The notes under the pieces: generated by a model
What the model was told of the DNA's origin: nothing
Databases searched by the model: none
Seen by the model: only the letters and a program-made list of their open reading frames with translations
Program-made: the position numbers and the translations under genes
In this document: in pieces, positions 60,140-64,000 of the stretch
Layout of the letters: every line of letters starts with the position of its first letter
Position numbering within the stretch: position 1 is the stretch's first letter
Assembly (NCBI RefSeq): GCF_018143015.1
Contig: NC_054741.1
Span: 10,566,683-10,630,682, forward strand
Reading direction: 5' to 3'
Length of the DNA stretch: 64,000 bases
From: Lytechinus variegatus
Lineage: Eukaryota > Echinodermata > Echinoidea > Temnopleuroida > Toxopneustidae

Positions 60140-60514
60140 CTGTCTATGGCGGCTGAATTTACCGCAACTATTTGCCAAGAATTGTGAGAAGTGGTCTGGA
60201 AATGCAACAAAAGAACCGGTGAGTACCGATTAAACATTATTTTACTATTCACACCTCTCTTATAAATGTATACAATTAAAAAAAAAATCGCAAAAATCAC
60301 TTAGTTCTAAGCTAGGGCGGCCCAAACGCGCGTTAGTGGAGTCTCAGTTTTTTAACACGGGTAAGTATTGGGGTGTCGCCTAGAGTGGATTTTACTTGCA
60401 TTTGCCGATTAAACAGTTAATATTTGTTTCGGTTGATAAATATCATAAAGTAATTTATATGATATTTATTGATTAAAACAAATATTTTGCGATTCCTGAT
60501 ATCTATCGGCAGAT

Positions 60515-60587
60515 GCAAGTATTTTTGTAATCCAAGTTGGCAGCTCTACACTGTAGAGCTGCCAACTTGGATTAAAAAAAATACTTT
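60515..60587. repeat. Perfect palindrome with one central base
   Basis: aatccaagttggcagctctaca (60529-60550) is exactly inverted at 60552-60573 around a single C. The similarity continues outward through aagtattttt to about 60515 and 60587. It lies in the first intron of the predicted minus-strand membrane-protein gene. Confidence 0.93.
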
Positions 60588-60744
60588 TTTTCGAGGTCCC
60601 CCATACCGAAACGAAACAAACACAGAAGTATACACATGGGACTGTACTCTTAACATCGGCAATAATGTCATAATGTTTTTACATTTAACATCAAAAGAAA
60701 GTTGAAATACTTCTTGACATCATCTTAATTTTGCTTATACTTAC

Positions 60745-60774
60745 ATCTTGGAAAACTGCCATCCCCTTCTCCAT
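60745..60774 (-). CDS. Probable first coding exon of a small membrane protein gene
   Basis: On the minus strand an ATG at 60774 opens ten codons (MEKGMAVFQD) and stops at a consensus GTAAG donor in phase 0. It joins the 60139-59979 exon in phase. The sequence upstream holds a GC/CACC-box-like stretch (gtgggcgtggtc near 60860), compatible with a promoter. The gene is not recognised. Confidence 0.5.
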
Positions 60775-60849
60775 GATGGTGATAAAATTATTGGCAACCA
60801 AATAGTGACAAGTTCAAGAATATCGCTAACAACATCTATCTGACTCACT

Positions 60850-60885
60850 GTTCGCTAGTAAGTGGGCGTGGTCGGCTGGTTGTCA
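60850..60885 (-). promoter_or_regulatory. Possible promoter element of the membrane-protein gene
   Basis: About 80-110 bp upstream of the predicted ATG at 60774, the stretch around agtgggcgtggtcggctgg resembles a GC/CACC box (SP/KLF type) in otherwise AT-rich sequence. No TATA box was identified. Inferred from motif and position only. Confidence 0.25.
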
Positions 60886-60949
60886 TATAGGCCTAGTACC
60901 GGTAACATTGAGAAATAAAAATCAATGATAAAAAAATCTGAAACATGAT

Positions 60950-61175
60950 CAATTAATTATATTTATATGTCCACAGGCGACAGGCGTATCCCGCCACAAG
61001 GGACCTATACGCCTTCCTCTGTTCACATAGTAAATACATATTTTATTTATTGTATATATTTTTATTTATATGTATTGATTTCATATGAATTCTTGAACAA
61101 AAATGGAAAAATTTTTTAAAATGGAGGAAAATAAATGTTTATTTGAAATGAAATGAAAAATAATGGCAAAAACCG
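60950..61175 (+). mobile_element. Probable LINE 3' end
   Basis: ccacaggcgacaggcgtatcc, a pyrimidine-A rich stretch and a tail like ggaggaaaataaatg...gaaatgaaatgaaa resemble the 3' untranslated ends of CR1/L2-related LINEs. No protein remains. Confidence 0.45.
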
Positions 61176-61539
61176 AATCTTGAAATAAATATATATGCCT
61201 ATCATGCCTAAAAATTCCACAAAGTTCCCCTGGTATTTCCTATTTACAATTCTTAATTGTTAAAAAGTATGCCGTGTGAGATGTATTGAAAGGTTTGTTA
61301 TTTGGGAAGACTGAGTCTTCATTTAGCAAGTATCTCTTCTGTAGTGATACCGAAAATGAAGACTGCTCAGTTGTGAAATATCATTGTATATGGCCATAAC
61401 ATATAATTAACTGTTACTGTGGTTTTCTCATTTTGTAGGGACCAATATTACGTGAAACTGTAAAATATGTGATTTAAAAAAAAGAAAACAAACAAAACAA
61501 CAGAACTTGATTTATTGCAATAATTATTATAATATCATG

Positions 61540-62220
61540 AGAAACTAAATTGTCATGATGGACTACCCTATCATAAAACATAAAATTGGATATAAAAGAA
61601 ATCGAACTGCATGTCTTCATTTTTTTTCTCTGTACATATTTTTTAATTATCATAGTGGACCTAGCCCCTTTTGCAAGCAAAGTGAAATGAATCCAAACTT
61701 TTGATTAGTGATTTTTCTTTGCCACTTTCATTCACATTTTTATTTGAATTTGAAAATGTCTTTGGTATCATTAGAGCAATTAAGAATTTAGAGGTTTAGA
61801 GACAGAAAACAATAAAATCTATGAAAAATTGATCTAACCCCAATTGACAAATGAGTTCCTTGGAAGAGTTTGGTCGCAAAAGGGGTTAGGTCAACTCCAA
61901 GAAAATATTTTTTATATAATTCTCCCATATTGCAATATTCTTATGTAAAACTGAATTTTCATGAAAACCTACCCTGAGAACATACAATTGGGTATAAAAG
62001 AAATATACCTGTCTTCATATTTCTTTAAGAAATCCTTTTCGAAAAAAAAATTGTGAGGACCTAACTCTTTTTGCAACTAAACTGAAATGGACCTTAAAAA
62101 AGTGATTTCCTTTGCCATTTTAGTTCAATTTTTAATGGGAATTTCAACTTTTCTTTGGTATCATCTTATAGAGCTACTGAAAATCTATACATTGAGACAT
62201 TAAAATCAAATTTGATGAAA
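61540..62220. repeat. Two diverged tandem units of about 430 bp
   Basis: taaaagaaat...gtcttcat, ggacctagccccttttgcaa/ggacctaactctttttgcaa, tttctttgcca and tttggtatcat recur in order in both units (first about 61540-61960, second from about 61970). The end of the second unit is cut by the LINE below and resumes at about 63186. Confidence 0.75.
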
Positions 62221-63185
62221 ATTTTTTTTTGTATTTATATGTTTTATTGGGTCCAAACTGACCAAAAATAAACAAAAATAACAAATCAGACATAATTAAA
62301 ATATTTACAAGTGATCATAACATCATTCGAAAAAAAAAAAAAAACATATATAATAATAAAAAGAATAAATAAGAAAAAAATAAATAATAAAGAAAAAAAA
62401 GAGCGGAAAGATTTATGCAATGGCACAGACGTGATATCTTATACAACTTTGATGGCAAGTATTTGTATGCATATATACAGGGTAAACATGATACATATAA
62501 TGATACATGTAAAAGATGACAAAAATTATAATTCAAACTTCCATTTCTTAAAATGAGCCGTGAGTTTATGTCTTTTTTTGGCCACACAATATTCAATTTC
62601 CCTTTGCTTTTTAACAAATGATCTGAAGGCTCCAAAGTTTGGATCAACTTTGCTGAATTTACAAATGAAAATGAAGTACTTCAACAATAAAAATAAGTAC
62701 GAAATGAATTTGTCATCCGGATCACCAAACATTTTACCGAAATTAGATAAAGTAAAATTGGAATCAAACTTCTGTATTAAAATAGTCAATAAATCTTGCC
62801 ACAGGGGTAAAACCTTTTCACAAACACAAAATATATGAACCGATGTTTCAGGGAATTTGTTGCAAAATTCACACATGGGGGAATCTTTCCTTTTAATTTT
62901 GAAAAGAAAATCATTAAAAGCAATGCATTTGTGAAAAACTTTGAAATAAAAGGAACGAATTTTAGTGTCTATCGAACATTTGCATTTGAAGTTATTGCAA
63001 TGTATTTTCTCCCATAAAATATTGTCAGGAATGGGTAAGATACTGCTCCAATATTCATAACGTGCGTCAGGGCTAGATTTGCCACTCAAGATATTATAGG
63101 CGTAGCTGGGTAATTTTTTCATACCTATCAATTTGAGAATTAACATATGATGAACATCATCATTGTCATGGACGTCAGCTTTTTG
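62221..63185 (-). mobile_element. 5'-truncated LINE: end of ORF2 and 3' tail
   Basis: A minus-strand frame of 206 or more codons (63146 to 62526, open to about 63182) carries DTKIRSFYFKVFHKC and then CEFCNKFPETSVHIFCVC, the CCHC-type zinc-knuckle region downstream of the reverse transcriptase in non-LTR retrotransposons. It is followed by LWQDLL. The 3' side ends in an A-run on the minus strand at about 62221-62230. tgaaaa on both sides could be a target duplication. The reverse transcriptase and endonuclease are missing. The intact final frame suggests a fairly young insertion. Confidence 0.85.
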
Positions 63186-64000
63186 AAAAATTGACCTAAC
63201 CCCGTTTGCAAGGCCAGGATCTATCTTTTATTTGCGAAATATCAGCCGTAGAGGGCTTGACTGAAAATGTTATTTTTGATTGGTTGTTTGCAAATTGTTT
63301 CGAAATTACGGCGCGAGCAAGATAAAAAAAGTGAAATAAGGGATCCTAAAACAGATCGCTAGGAGAATATTTGTGATATTGTAAGTGATTAGAAAATCTT
63401 ACCGTTTATGGCGTGTCTTTGATTGATATTACATGTATAAACTTTTTTTTGTTATCAAGTCTGACTTTGTCAAATCAAGATTGTCTTTTTCACTCTCTTT
63501 TATAGACCCAAGTTAGTAGAAGCAGTCCCACGCATAGATTATCGTGTGTGTTGTAGAAATCGACATTGAACCTTTTGACGTCTTTTCGATCGGCACGCGC
63601 TAGCTCGTCAGCGTCGCGTCGCTCGGATCGAAGGAGGCCGCGGCCAAAATTGAAATAAAACTGTGTTTTTCTTTTAAAAATCTATGGCCAGTCATTTTCA
63701 GATTGAACAGAAAAAATGGCCTGGGCAAATAAAATGGTAGACAGCTGGCAGCCGTCTGTTTCGAGGAGTCTTTTAACATTTTTCAAAAATTTCTCCTCGT
63801 ACACAGACGGCTCGCTATCGTGCAGCCACCATTAGGGGACTTGCAATGCAAAATCCCCCCGTCGGGGCTCTACAATTTTTGTCTTTAATGAATAAAGATT
63901 TTGAAAATTAACGCGACCAAAAATAAATGCAAATTTATACCCTCTTGGCATTAATTACCCAAAAACGGAGAAAAATTAAGTTAAAAGGAACAAAAACAGT
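63186..64000. other. Resumed tandem repeat, then CpG-bearing stretch
   Basis: gacctaaccccgtttgcaag at about 63190 continues the repeat interrupted by the LINE. A CpG-rich island (tcggcacgcgctagctcgtcagcgtcgcg, near 63590-63625) follows. An inverted repeat lies at about 63749-63815 (agccgtctgtttcgaggag / ctcctcgtacacagacggct). This could be promoter-like or another foldback element. No gene could be supported. Confidence 0.4.

Overview
The window is animal genomic DNA. It has long introns with canonical GT-AG borders, AT-rich non-coding sequence and many short inverted-repeat transposons. The repeat types (CATAAAG-type MITEs, a DIRS-like retroelement, LINE tails) suggest an echinoderm, most likely a sea urchin. 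That species call is an inference and was not tested.

Gene content, left to right. (1) A possible last exon of an unidentified minus-strand gene lies near 1.2-1.3 kb. (2) A nearly complete plus-strand gene runs from 9.53 to 36.59 kb. Its 22 exons splice into a 910-codon P2C-type Ca2+/Mn2+ pump orthologous to SPCA1 (ATP2C1). Only the very first coding exon was not found. (3) A convergent minus-strand gene at 43.33-51.91 kb has ten coding exons giving 311 residues: EF-hands, a coiled coil and a C-terminal ABM (monooxygenase-like) domain. This is a NECAB-family calcium-binding protein; its N-terminal coding exon is unresolved, and a candidate 5' exon lies at about 52.65 kb. (4) The start of a minus-strand gene encoding a small membrane protein is at 59.98-60.77 kb, with its 3' exons not identified.

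Most of the rest is mobile DNA. A near-perfect 589-bp palindrome opens the window. At 2.7-4.0 kb an element carries six perfect DR1 nuclear-receptor motifs in tandem repeats, with a decayed relative at 9.8 kb. The pump gene's introns hold many MITEs, a two-level nested insertion (19.25-20.93 kb) and a 3.9-kb element (30.77-34.67 kb) with an array of RFX X-box motifs and a CTAG-rich core. At 54.6-56.2 kb a DIRS-type RNase H and tyrosine recombinase relic abuts a hAT-like end. At 62.2-63.2 kb a 5'-truncated LINE has inserted into an older tandem repeat.

The two well-supported genes both handle calcium. The first is a predicted Golgi pump that loads Ca2+ and Mn2+; the second is a predicted cytosolic EF-hand sensor. 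They converge tail to tail across about 6.7 kb without recognisable genes. Nothing in the sequence itself shows that they work together.
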